Part shown: one piece after another, positions 48,313-60,690 of the stretch | How the letters are laid out: every line of letters starts with the position of its first letter | Numbering within the stretch: position 1 is the first letter of the stretch | Assembly (NCBI RefSeq): GCF_910592395.1 | Contig: NC_088309.1 | Span: 26,228,599-26,292,598, forward strand | Length of the DNA: 64,000 nt | From: Lineus longissimus | Taxonomy: Eukaryota > Nemertea > Pilidiophora > Heteronemertea > Lineidae | Reading direction: 5' to 3' | The notes under the pieces: generated by a model | The model's input: only the letters and a program-made list of their open reading frames with translations | What the model was told of the DNA's origin: nothing | The model's database searches: none | Translations under genes and position numbers: made by a program

Positions 48313-48394
48313 CATGTTCTACTGATGTGAATGCATACCAACAGTAGAGCTGATACAGCAAAGGACCAATCGAAACATAATTTGCCAAAGAAGA

Positions 48395-48400
48395 TTTATT
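48395..48400 (-). promoter_or_regulatory. Candidate SBNO1 poly(A) signal
   Basis: AATAAA on the minus strand (GCTAATAAATCTTC), the best hexamer I see downstream of the SBNO1 stop. It implies a 3' UTR of about 1.5 kb (49916 down to about 48380), ending just before the inverted satellite. Confidence 0.45.
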
Positions 48401-49916
48401 AGCTAACAATATACAAAACAAGAATCTTTCATTTTATACAAATCTTTTAGAAATAGTCACACATCAGTCACTAACACAAATGCATTTGAGACAAGTTTCT
48501 GCCAAAACGTTCCTCTCAATAATTTTAATGACCTATTTGAGACAAAAACACACAAAAAACTCCCCAATGATGAAGGACACACATATTATGCTCCCGTGAC
48601 TGTGATCCTATCTCAGGAGGATTCCAACAGGGTCAGAGAAAAACTTCTTGACCCCCTTCTGCTATGTACCAAGGACACCCCCTCCCCCCCAACAGATACT
48701 TTAGGTGGTTGTGACTGAAAACAAATGTACATGTATACAGGGGCACCCAACATTACTAGAACAATCTAATAGACGTGGTGCTTTACACAAATGACGACTA
48801 CCTGTGCATAAGTCAAGAGCCTCACATTGCAATTCTTTAGAAATTCAAATAGCCTAAAGCCATACCAAGAGAAACATGTGATGTATGACACAATCTCAAT
48901 GCAGATGGGTTAGACCTTGAACCATTCCTATGTTGAACGAAACATTCACAACCAACAATGGCAGGTTAACATATATTTCTGCTCTTGAATACAACTTCCA
49001 CACAAGCATACAACTTCTTACAAGTAGAGAAAATTTAAAGAACTCAATTCAGCTTGGTGAAAAACCCACCATCCTAACAGTATCCAGGACCATCAACTAC
49101 CAAAGAACTAAGCGAGACATACTTGAGTAGTAATAAGTTCTCGCCAGCTGTGAACATCAACAACAAAACTGAAAAGTTGCTTGGCAATATCGTCAATGTT
49201 TCAGATATCAACAGGCACATGAAGGTCAGTGTCTGCCCCAAGGAGGAAAGACAAGTAGGTGCATTTTCTTTGACATCACACCCAAAAGCACCAAATTAAA
49301 CAAATGTTAATCTTCAAACGAAAAAAACACATCCTTCACATTATTACTTTTCCCACAGTTCTTTTTACAGAATTTCCATGTTGTTTATGTCATTGAGCTC
49401 TTTTCTAGAAAAATGATTTCAACAGTAGTTCCCACTTCCACATTCTTTACACACTTTTAGTGTTTCACCTTGTCTGAAGTTCGTCCTATCTTAACAAAAT
49501 TCAGCTTTAGTTTTCTGTAGGTAGCACCGGTTTGAGTTCAAATGGGATTCCCAAAGGGGATAATCAACATTTTCACCATTTCACAAGAGTACAGAGTACA
49601 TTTTTCTCAGACCCCTTTTCTTCCCCAAAAGGATACCATGAAATGTCTGATTCCAACATCAACATTTTCATTCGCAAATTAAAGGCATACAGAGACTGGA
49701 ACCACTTCCCTCAAGTGTAGTCTTTTACTCTTGTGACCATTTTGAAGATGTCTAAACAACCCTAGGCCTAAGTCTTATAAATTTGAGTCTTTGTCAGAAT
49801 CAGTATCAATTCCTTAGACAGATTTTCAATGTCAGGGATCGGAAAAATTAAATGATCTACCGTAACAAAGACTCAATTCGAAATGACTCTGGGGAGGATA
49901 CCCTATAATTTTTATC
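48401..49916 (-). other. Presumed SBNO1 3' UTR
   Basis: No coding exon. AT-rich sequence between the SBNO1 stop codon and its candidate poly(A) signal. Confidence 0.45.
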
Positions 49917-52900
49917 CTAAAACTGAGGCATATCCATCATGCCAAATGCAGAGACCAAACTTGACGAACTGGAGTTCCTGCTGCCAGGACCAAAACTTGA
50001 GAAACTGGAGTTCCTGCTGCTAGGACCAAAGACTGATGGTGGTTTCTGTTGGAATGGTAGGAGTGATGGTTTAGATTCGTCAGTATTCTTCCCCGACAGA
50101 ACGTTAACCAATGGATTTACACAGTTGGCAGGAATGATCGAACCTGAAGAGAAAAGGTGGGTTTGTATCATTATCATCGCACATTGTATATGTAACTTTC
50201 AATATGAGATAAGAATAAAAATCTTTTTCCTGATCACTGCTACAAGAGTACAAAAGGTATCATCATGCCACCCTTAAAATCATGTTGTTGCCAGTTACCC
50301 GACCAATGATTCTGAGACAGTCACACCACTTACCTACGATCCTTTTGCCCTCGTCTGTCCTGAGACGTACAATCTGCATCTTGGAATGGATACCAGACGG
50401 CATTGAGGCTAACACAGATTCCACTTTACTCCAGACACTCAGGACAGAGCCGCACAGTACGTAGAACGTCCGACTACGCAGACCAACTTCACAGGGTAGA
50501 CCTATCACAATACGCTTGCAACTTCCATGCCTGCAAATGAACATGAGAGTACAGGAATCAATTCTGAAGTAAACAACCACTGTATCTGCACATCACAGCC
50601 AGACCTGCCAACCCTCGGGTATATTGGTTTACCCCAATACATGGAACGGATTCTTCGAACGGTGAAATGACGACGCCGGGAATTATACAGGGTGAAGCGA
50701 AAAAAATAATCACTCATCTAGGTAGACTTACCAGAACACATGGCTACAGTGCACTGCTGAGGCAGTGAATTGTTCATCCCAGTACTCTTGAGCAATGTCT
50801 GGGATCACCTTCTTGTACTTCCTCCGCAGTGATTCTAATGATTCCGTCTTTGGCTGCTGACCTGTGTTTGGACGATATATCGTGAATATTTTCTTGTTTT
50901 TGGACCCTGTCATTGCAACAGCTAGAATCACGGCCAGTTTTTCATTCCTCACCTGAAATTGGCAGGAAATTAGAATTACTGCTATGCCAACCTGGAAAAT
51001 GAATTTGACTAAAATGGTGGCCTAGGAAATGAACATCAATAAGACTACTTTCAGTGCCAACAGTATCAACCAACTGAACATTCCTGGCCAAGAGAGAGAG
51101 TATCAAAGAAAACGTCTGCTTTGGGTAAAGGCAGTTGTTAGTTTTTCAAAATGTGTCAAGGCTCAAGTTAATTGAGCTGTTCACCCTTTACAAAAACCTT
51201 GTCTAATGAAATTGACAGCGAGGATACTAGATGTCAGTCTGTGATAAGGATAACTTCAGTGCACTGAATAAAGAAGAAGAGAGAACAATCGATCAGGTTT
51301 AACAGTACCTGTCTCGATGTGTAGAAGCCATCTTCCCTGCCGGTATGTTCCCTCCAGATATCCATGGCTTGGTCCCATGATAACCCTCTTTCAACACCCA
51401 CCTGCAATAAAGACAAGACATGACATGAAAAGTTGTGATGAGGCTCACGTTAGATGAGATGAGCAACTTGAGCAGCCTTCAGCTTTCCATCGCAAATGAC
51501 AATGCATCAAACAGGAAAGTTGACCGGGTCAGTGTTCAACAATAAATACAGGGACAATCAGAACTGGTAATGATCTTACAGTGTAAAGAGTAGTCTTGGC
51601 AGTGCCTGATGCCTGGCTGCCGACAAAGGTGAGAGCTTTGATAATCTTGACATTCTCCCCACCAGCGCCAAGATCTAGAATTCCCATGTCCCACTTTCCG
51701 TCTCGTTTGGCTTGGAGGATGATTGAGGCCAACACGTCTGTGAAATATTTGAACAGTTTGTTCTGTAGTTCCACCTTCATGCCCAAGATCCGATTTAGGA
51801 ATTTGCTGATGTTATTGTAATCTGAAAAAGAATATGACACAGTTTGGTTCAGCATTGGGACACACAAAATTTCTTAACTTGTCCTTCGACCAATAAGCTA
51901 AGGAACAGAGGCCCTACACCTTGGATTGTCAAACTATACTATTAACCCTGCCCAATGCATTGGTTTGAAATACCAAATGTTATACTTTCTTAAATGCTGA
52001 AAGAGTCTTGTATTACAAAGAAACATGCCACTGAGGTCAAACCAAATAATCTCAGACAGTCTGCAGGTCAACCTCCTAAACCATGTTCAGAAGCACTAGG
52101 CCTACATCGTAAATAGGCCTATATATCAACCCCTTACCTTACAACAGGAAGAAAATAATGAAACAGCCAAAAGTTCCTCTTAGTCTTACCTTTTTCTAAG
52201 GAGGGTAGGACAAAATGTTCCTCAGCAGCCAACATGCCCACACCAATGAGAGCAGTTCGTAAATCCTCAAAGAAGTTTCCTTTGTAGTTTGTGGGTGGAG
52301 GGACTAGAGGTGACTCCATTTCTATCACAGACCTCATCACAGACTCGAGAGCAGCACGGCCAAACTGAAAGAAGTTTGTTTCAATAACTTCAGGAAGTTC
52401 TCTTATAACGAGGACTCAAGATACCTGAACTCAAGAAGGAGAAACAGCACAGAGAGGTAAAACCTTGCAAATTCCAGAATATTTAGATTGTGCCAAATTA
52501 TCCCAAGAGAGACAATCGCTCATGTACCTCGATCTGTCTGTGAAAAAGCTCAAGAACAACCCTATAGCAGTCATCACCCCCACAAGCTTAAAACCAATAT
52601 TTGGATGCCAAGCCCAATCACTGGACAACAGCATCAAACTAATGATCTCACCTTGTTGTCAATATTGAACTGACTCAAATCTCTGCTGTCCGTAGCTCGT
52701 CGATCACCATGTGTCAATGCACCCTGAAATCATTTCGGTTATAAACGTAACAGCACAGCACAGAACCAAACAAAACAAGGCTATAAACTGTGAAAGAATT
52801 CAACTTCTCCTGCCAGATTTGAACAAGATTAGTTGTCCAGGGATGCCTTACACCGGTCACTCATTATCTTTTAATACAAGTCAAAATCCACCCTTGTCTG

Positions 52901-55900
52901 TACACATATCATATCAAAGTAAGGGTGAAATGACATGTGAAACTTACCAAACTCTCTAATCTCTTTGCCACTGTCGCAGCAAACCTTCGTTCACCGGCCA
53001 ACTCGGAGATCATGAACACATATTCTGGAGCACTGACTTGATTCGACCGATGCGTTCGACCAAACTGCTGTATGGCCCTATCAGCACTCCACGGCAGCTC
53101 TAGTGTGATATGAACACGACGCTTCTGGTTTCGCACTCGGCGGTCAGCTTGGAGAGAGATACCAGAACTGGCCGCTTCAGATATTATGGCTATGTCCTTT
53201 TCTCCATCCATGAATCTCTGTTTTTCAGTAAGATTAAGAATCTCAAGAGGGACGTCAAACTCTCGCCTTGATTCATATTGAACACCATCATCTGTGCTGA
53301 CCACTCGACCCTTACGACCTGTCATCTGCAAGAAAAATGACAATGAGTTGGTACTCACAATTCTGGTTCATCATCAGTGGAGTACAGGGTTTGTGATTGG
53401 TATATCTCAAGAGTTGTAGGGGCAATCAGTTGATACCAAACAGAGCCAAGTATGAAAGTCAATTGTCAAGGTCATTACAAATGATCAAAACTTTCTTAAT
53501 ATGCCTCATTGGTAATGCCAGTACCCAACCACTGACCAGCTTTTTCTCAAGTTATTCTTGATTCCTTACCTCAGCCACATTGTCTGGTCCTCCAAGCAAA
53601 TCAATAATTTCATCAAGAGCATTAGGAGGTAACTTGTCACCAAGATGGTCAATTTTATCCAGCAAGTCCTGTTTCATATCCATGGCTTTCTGCCTGGCTT
53701 CCTCCTCGGTGAGACCATCAGAGGGTCTAGTATTCACAACAGTCCCTGAAATACAGATCAGACACAGATACAGCTTTTCATTTTCTGTGATATTGACTTT
53801 CTAAGGTGAAAGAAGAGGGTCATGAAAACAGCTGGCACGTAAACAAATCTTTAAGTTTTACAGACTGAATACAAATGAGTACAGTAAACTGGCAAATTTC
53901 TGCACTTTTTTTGTAATTCGAGGATTCTCTGACCTCATTGACCGGTCTCGGCCAAAAAGCTGAACAATTATTGTCCTTTTAACTTACCACTGAGCCCAAC
54001 AAGCGATGATTTACTATTCTCATCCTGGTAAGAAGGCCCCATGAGTCCAGCTGCCTTCAACTGGGTGTCGAATTCCTCGTCCTCGTCCTTCACCTTCTTT
54101 TCTTTCTTCTTCTTCTTCTCCTTTTTCTTCTTCTCTTTCTTGATTTTCTGTTTCTTCACTTTTGGTTTCTTCTCAGATTTCTTCAACCATGGGTCTGCAA
54201 AATATATCAGAAAACACATTTGAAAACAGTTATATCAGTATTGAAAACAACAGCAACACAGCCTCCACACAGTCCTCGACAGTGAAGTCTAGGTTTCAAA
54301 ATCATCCCGCCAGATCTGTTTGTGCTGGCCATCAAAGATGGCAGACTTGCCAATGGGCATTGAGAAGACCAGAGAACACCTCATAAACCAAATCTTATCT
54401 GTTTATAAAAAACTGTCATAACTAAACTTTAACTCACCACTATCGTCACTATCTGAGCCAGCCCCAAATGGATTGAACTCGTCATCCACCTCAGATTCCG
54501 AATCATCCGAGTCACCCTCGAGGTCATCACTACTGTCATCTTCATCATCCTGACTCTCGTCAGATGAGCTTGAGCCAAATCTGTTACCATTACTGCTCTC
54601 ATCAATGTCCCTGAACCGCTTGGCTGCTTGCATCTTTCGATCAGATGCTGAAAGGTGGAAACATTTCTATAGCACATCTTGCTCGGTTTTTTGTGTCCTC
54701 AACAGAAAGTTTAAATCGGCCTCCTGATTCAGAGTTTGGCTCTTTTCTAAATCACCACTATGTCGAATTTATAAGTAAAGACTGGAAAGGAGTGTACCAC
54801 TGGCTGTAATCCAAGCACAGGCAATTGGTCTATTGAACTCCCCCAAGCAATGAAAAGTTCCTGATGGAATTTTACACTCTGTTGCATTTTTCAGCCTGAA
54901 CTTTTGAGCAGAAAGGAAGATTATCTTCACTCACCAGCCTTCCTCTTGACACCCCCACTACCAGGAGAAGGGATGTCTATATCATCAAACAAGCTCGGAC
55001 CACCCAAAAACAGATCAAGAAACTTGTTCCTGGTCGGAGCTGGAAAGTGCTTCTCCACCAGTGTCTGCAGCACACCCCTGAAAGCAGACGATAACAATCA
55101 ATCAAACATCATCATCAGCAGCCAAGTCCAAGACACAGAAATTGTGTCCAAAAGATGAGAATTGTGAAATGATAGAGACATGACCAACATTCATCTTGGA
55201 AGGAACCTGACTAGCACCGGCTGAAGTAACATAGTATGTTGAGGTTCATGTAGGATTATGAAAAAAGACTTACTTTGCAGTTGAGACAAAATCATTGAGT
55301 TCTCCTCCCATTTCCTCCAACTGCTCCAGAGTTCTCGCTTCCCCAGTTGATTGTAAACCAATCACGATGCACTGAAAATGTGAACATGTTTATTTTTAAT
55401 TGAAAAAGTTATCTACCAACAGTGTTACTACCAACAGTGACACAAAGATTGTTGAAAAATAGCTGACAAGCTGCATATAGCAGCTGCAGACATGTACACC
55501 AACTAGAAAATGTCATCTCCTATGGCACGTACCTTTCCATTCTTGACCGCCTCCCGAGCCAACTTGACCAGGTGAGGCACCTTGGCTGAGATGCACAAGT
55601 ACTTGAAGAAGCGTTGATGAGCTGACCAGAACTGGCCCCACATGTTCTTTCTCATCCCTGGTTCAGCATCAATCATATTGGCAGCTGTCTGGAAACTGTG
55701 CCTCGCCTCAACCCACTGCAAATGGAAAGAGAGAATTCTGCATGGTCCATTGTTATCGTTCAGTCCTGAGGGAGGCAAATCGCTCTCTGGAGGGGTAGGA
55801 CAACCCATTTAAGCCCTGAAGAGGCAAACAATTTTTCATGAAAAACCTGTTCTTTTGGCACAGCTGGGGGGGGGGGGCACACTTTACTCCTTGGCTGGCT

Positions 55901-58900
55901 ATGGCCATTCAGACAGGACTTCAATCATAATTACCACATTCACTGCTTCATTGTAGACCTGAGTAAAGTCCTTGGGAACTGGAACCTCTTCTATTCTGAA
56001 TGTGACACCATGGAAACTTAGCTGCCTGGCAATGTACATTCCCCTTAACTTCATGTCCATAGCCACCAGTTCCATGGCTCCTACCCCTCTGAAATAGACA
56101 GGTGAGAAGACAGTTTAGTGTTCTCTTACTACAATAGTGTACACAAACAAATTTTAAAAACCAATGATGAACCAATATTGCACAAGAAGCTTAGTCAGTT
56201 GATACAACTGAATAATGTTACTTTATACTTTGATGTTATAGTCATGATTGATCATTACCTTCTCTCAACAGCCTGTAAGAAATCATTCAACTCTCGGAAA
56301 GGCGTCCCCTCACCCCATAAACCAAGTCGGACCATATAAGCCATATTCTTAGGTTCCGATGCACCTGTAAAACAATGACAGCACATAAAAGGAATCGTCA
56401 AAATACCTAAAGTTGAAAAATATTTTCTACCCAAAGAACGTTCTGTCGGTCCATAATTCTTAATTTCTACAATTTCATGCAAGTGTATACCAGCATTAAG
56501 GAATAAAGAAACCACACACAGCAAAAATGTCTATTTCAAGGACTTCGGTATCCTTGACTGAAGTAAGAAAAGACAATCAAAAACGTTTGAGATTAGTCAG
56601 ACAAGACTCTTACCTGTAGCACTTGCATAGACAATCCTTGCTTTTGGCAGTCTGTTCTGAAGTTCGAGCACCTTGAGACCAGTTTTAGTAGGTTTAGATG
56701 AGCCAGTGGGACACAGGTTCTTCGCCCTATGACACTCGTCAAATATGATCACCCCATCGAAATTTTCACCGCACCAGTGGAGTAACTGTTTCAATCTTGT
56801 ACCGTATTTCCCGCCCGACTGGCTCTCGCCGATCAGAGAGGAGTATGTGGAAAAGATGACACCCTTCTTGATACTGCTGTTTATCTTTGAGGAGATCTTG
56901 GCATACTTCAGCTGAAATCGAGAGATTTTGTTCACCGAACAGTTACATTTATGTCAAACTGCAGCATAAAAGTATCATTATCAATCAGGTCAGTCAAACC
57001 TTCCTGGTTGGGACTACAATATGATGGCAGGAGTAGAGAAACAGATATATTTTAAAGCCTTTGACAGAGTCACTCTGTCTTACAAAATGTTATAACCAAC
57101 TTGAGTTTTCAGTGGTTTGTTCCTTACCTTATTGAGAGGTTGAACATAAATTCGACCAGCACCGATATCAGAAAGATCACGTTCTGCATCACACTTCAAG
57201 TCATTTGACACACTCAACCTAGTCAAGACAAAACAAAAGAACTTGTAATGGCAAGAAAACCAAAACTTTACAAGCAAACCTATCATAGCATTATAAAGTC
57301 TGCTGCCCAAGATATTAACTGGCTCCAGAGAAAGGCTAGACCTCCTATCTCTGGAAAACCAGCTATTCCTTATCTGGATATACATACCATAAAGCCCTCT
57401 TGCGTCCCAGTAAATAATTCTCATAAATGATACCAGCAACAGTACGACCTTTACCTACACCAGCACCATCTCCTGCAAAGAGAAAAAGGTTGATATTGGC
57501 GTCATTTGTCTCTATATTTCCAGACACATTTCTGACAGTTTTTGTTTAGAAATGTCATGGAAGCTTGTATAACTTTCCACTTAAGGATTTTGGATTCTAA
57601 TTCTGAATTCAGAAGTCAATGCTCTCCATAGCTACAGTTTGCCTACCTATAAGGTATCCTGCTCGATCCCCATTTGGTAGGAAGGTTTCATGTTGCTGAC
57701 ATGCATATGTGATGGCCTCGAGCTGCAGGGCAGATAACTGGCAGTTGTCAATCACACTCTCAGGGATGGAGAGTCTGTAGCGGACATCAGGAGGTTCCAC
57801 ACTTGACAGGGAACTTGTCTCCACAACTGGATCAGGATGCTTGAAACCAACCTTCACTGAAAAGTAAAAAAATTACATTATGTTGTGTGGTCTTGAACAC
57901 AGATGACCTCGAGAGCGAGACCTGATCCTTCTACAAAATGGCAAACAGTTATCCAGAATGTTACAGAATGTTTCCAAAAAGAGAGATTGCAGCAAGGAAG
58001 ACATACAATTCCTAATTTAGTCTTTGAACTGGATTGTCTTTCGCATTATCACCTTTCACTTTTTTATTATTCGGATTTGGAACTTACATTTTGTTGGCAT
58101 GTAATCCGAGTATGTCTCCGAGACTCCCAACTCATCCTCTTCAGCTTCAACCTCTTCCTCAACTGGCACTTGTTCCATCATTGAGCTGCCAGGAGGCGTC
58201 ATTCCCCGCACTTGTTTCAACTTGATATCATCATTTAGCCAAAGTCGTGACACATCCTTATTGGTCAGAGGTTGCACAACAGGAGTTGGGACACTGGCTA
58301 ATTTGGGAAAACCATTATTTGATATCACCTTGGGTTGCGTCATCAGAATTGGTGAAGATGATCCACTGGTACGCTGCTGCATTTGCAAATTATGAAGCTG
58401 GCTACGGTTCACAGTCACAATCTTTTTCACCTGTCCTGTGACTGGGTCTTTCACAAGTCTAACTTGGTTTATACTCACGCCTGAATCTTGTGCTATTTGA
58501 GGCACAACAGTTATTGGTTTGGCAACAGTTCGAATCATGGGAGAATTACTGCTCACACCTGACAACATACTGACTTGTGGGACCTTTGGTTTGTTGTCAG
58601 AATTAGAAAAGTTTAAAAACTCTGTTTGAAATTGTTTGGGCACTTCCTGTTTAATTTGAATGCCACCACGACTAACTGTATAACTAGCATCAGGTTGAAT
58701 CGTCACAGTAGATGTTGCTGCATTGCTTACTGGTGCGTTAAATGTTTTAGTCATTATAGATGATGTACTGGCAATGACAGGTTGGGTGCTCTTGGAAACA
58801 ACTGGCTTGGGTTTTTCCTCTTTCTCTGGTTCAGGAGCTGAGAACGCTGCCAACTGCTCCAATGCCTGAGAGAAGAGATCCACTTGACTTGGCTCTGCAC

Positions 58901-59123
58901 CATCTTTCTCATCCTCATCCTGCAAGACCAAAACACAATTAGAAATACCATAAACTGTCAGCTTTTATCAACTCAATTGAATAGAATAGAAAAAAATTAT
59001 CTTCTGTGGAAAAGGCAGTTTAACTATATCTTGTGTTTTAGTTTTGTTGTAAGTTGCTCTGTTGAATAGTGTGGCCTCTTAAATTGAAGGAAACCTTACC
59101 CTTTTCCCACCAAATCCAAACAT
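49917..59123 (-). CDS. SBNO1: Strawberry notch homologue, DExD/H-box helicase-like regulator
   Basis: Twenty-two coding exons on the minus strand: 59123-59100, 58919-58088, 57856-57647, 57472-57388, 57218-57128, 56911-56614, 56364-56259, 56088-55935, 55715-55533, 55371-55274, 55077-54935, 54647-54438, 54194-53988, 53745-53570, 53325-52948, 52723-52652, 52364-52190, 51821-51580, 51401-51309, 50952-50732, 50530-50334 and 50143-49917. The sum is 1473 residues (human SBNO1 1393) with phase kept at every junction. The Ser/Thr/Gln-rich N terminus (about 1-285) is poorly conserved. The helicase-like core has Walker [12 protein letters not shown] (356-366), DECH (472-475), YASATG and a motif-VI-like QQFGRTHR (1025-1032). 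Between the two lobes lies an acidic then Lys-rich insert (exons 12-13). The C-terminal SBNO domain ends MMDMPQF. Strawberry notch proteins are nuclear co-regulators first tied to Notch signalling in Drosophila. An acceptor (cttttcttctgcag) at 59224 shows an upstream non-coding exon. Confidence 0.98.
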
Positions 59124-59223
59124 GACTCTTGGGTCACTTTGACAGTGAATCCTACAAGCTGGTGAGAAATAAGTAGTTTGCCCTCATGTAGATGATGAGA
59201 CAATTATTCGGGAAGATGGATAT
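59124..59223 (-). other. SBNO1 5' UTR part of the start exon
   Basis: One hundred bases between the acceptor at 59224-59226 and the ATG at 59123, without an upstream ATG in a long frame. The first exon and transcription start must lie further right, probably near 59.9-60.3 kb. Confidence 0.5.
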
Positions 59224-59226
59224 CTG

Positions 59227-59900
59227 CAGAAGAAAAGATTTACAGGAATTGTCGAGAAAACTCTCACTCTCATTTGTAAAGACAAAGAGCCTGACGAACT
59301 TTCTGATAATGTCACTTAATATTTGGCAACACAATTAATATTAATTAATTACTTCTGTCTAAATAAACAGAAGGCTGGCATGCATACAAGACATGCATCC
59401 AGCAGATCATGAAATCTGTGAATAGGCCCTGGCCTATAAGTATAGTGAAAATATCAAAACAAACAGGATAGGGCCTAAGAGAAAGTAGGCTAGACCTACA
59501 CCTACAATACATAAATGTACATGCGCATTATGTATAGGCCTAGCACCGGCCTAGCCTAGGCGATGAAAAGTGAAAGAACTCATCATGTCTGCATATAAAC
59601 ACTGCAAACATTCACACTCATCACATTTGGCAGTAGAAAAGGGGCTCAAATGGAATACGAATACTTACTTATTACTCTTGATGGGTAAAAGATGGAAACA
59701 TTTACTTCGCAAGGTAGCAGAAGAAGAGATAAAACAAAAACGCATCAACACGTCCGATCAAACCAACTTATTTCTTCATCTGCTGTACATTGCTGTACAT
59801 TTGTGTACAAAATGTACACGCCACATAAAATTCTCCAAGCATCGTCAATGGTGATTATTAAGCCCAAGCATATCTCACTCGACCTACTGTCTCTGCCACA
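59227..59900. other. Presumed SBNO1 5' UTR intron
   Basis: AT-rich sequence, no exon identified. The 174-codon plus-strand frame that begins at 59692 crosses the promoter palindrome and is not supported as a gene. Confidence 0.4.
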
Positions 59901-60557
59901 GTTGGTAGTTGGTAGTTTGTGGACTATGAGAGAATTTCAGCGGGTGCACGTAAAACTCAACAGACGGACCGAAGACCTGGAGATTGGCCACATACGAGCA
60001 ATCTCCCGGGCGCCGGGCCAAATGTCCAATTTACATGCACCCGCTGAAATTGTCACACAGAAGGTCGAGTGTGGCAGGCTTGACAGCGATGTTCACCATT
60101 CACGACGCTTGGAGAATGACATACGCGATGTACTAATTTCCGGCCCCCAGCATGCATCATTATCAAGTTCACCAAGTTCAAAACATTTCAATTTGACAAG
60201 AATAAGAAATAAATAAACGCATAACGACTATATAAAGGAGACTGTATGATATATAATTGTTTTCTAAAGGTACATTTTACAGCAGCGAATAATATAGATA
60301 TAAGTTATATACGAACTGTAGGCGCTTAGCGTACGTCTTGTCACTATCCATGCTATCCAGCGAGCCAAGGCCCTGGCCCTCAGCCGCCCTATCACTATCA
60401 GTATCAATCATGCCTGTAATACGTAGGCCTAAGTGTAGGCCGACTATTTTTTATTATATTAACATGTTCATGATGTAAGGCCTATGCAACGTTCCGAAGG
60501 CGAAGATGGCTGTGTAATGGCATTGTTCTATCATCTGATCTCATCATGTACCGGTAC
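59901..60557. promoter_or_regulatory. Divergent SBNO1/KMT5A promoter region
   Basis: SBNO1 is transcribed leftwards and KMT5A rightwards from here. The stretch is richer in CpG than its surroundings (CAGCGGGTGCACG, CTCCCGGGCGCCGGG). It has CCAAT boxes in both directions (ATTGG at 59983, CCAAT at 60026) inside a large palindrome (59933-60051). On the plus strand a plausible donor (TACGCG|gtatgt, exon end about 60560) could join a non-coding KMT5A exon to the acceptor at 60666. Transcription start sites are not visible from sequence. Confidence 0.55.
59933..60051. repeat. Promoter palindrome with 22-bp arms
   Basis: Arms 59933-59954 and 60030-60051 are reverse complements with one mismatch (arm text AATTTCAGCGGGTGCA, then CGTAAA or TGTAAA). 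The 75-bp spacer contains ATTGGCCA and CCCGGGCGCCGGGCCAAAT. No target duplication flanks the arms, so a transposon origin is not obvious. Confidence 0.85.
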
Positions 60558-60690
60558 GCGGTATGTTATGTTTAAAATCTTATTTTCATAGTGTAGTTAT
60601 GAGAACAAAGCAGGTGTGTATTGTTTATCTGTTTTAAATCGTGTCTTTCTTTCTCTGCATTTGCAGGGGCATTGAACCAATTTTGCAGTC

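Noticed and set aside
59692-60216. 174-codon plus-strand frame between SBNO1 and KMT5A
   Set aside because: It crosses the promoter palindrome, has no domain and no splice support; CpG-rich promoter DNA often has long chance frames.
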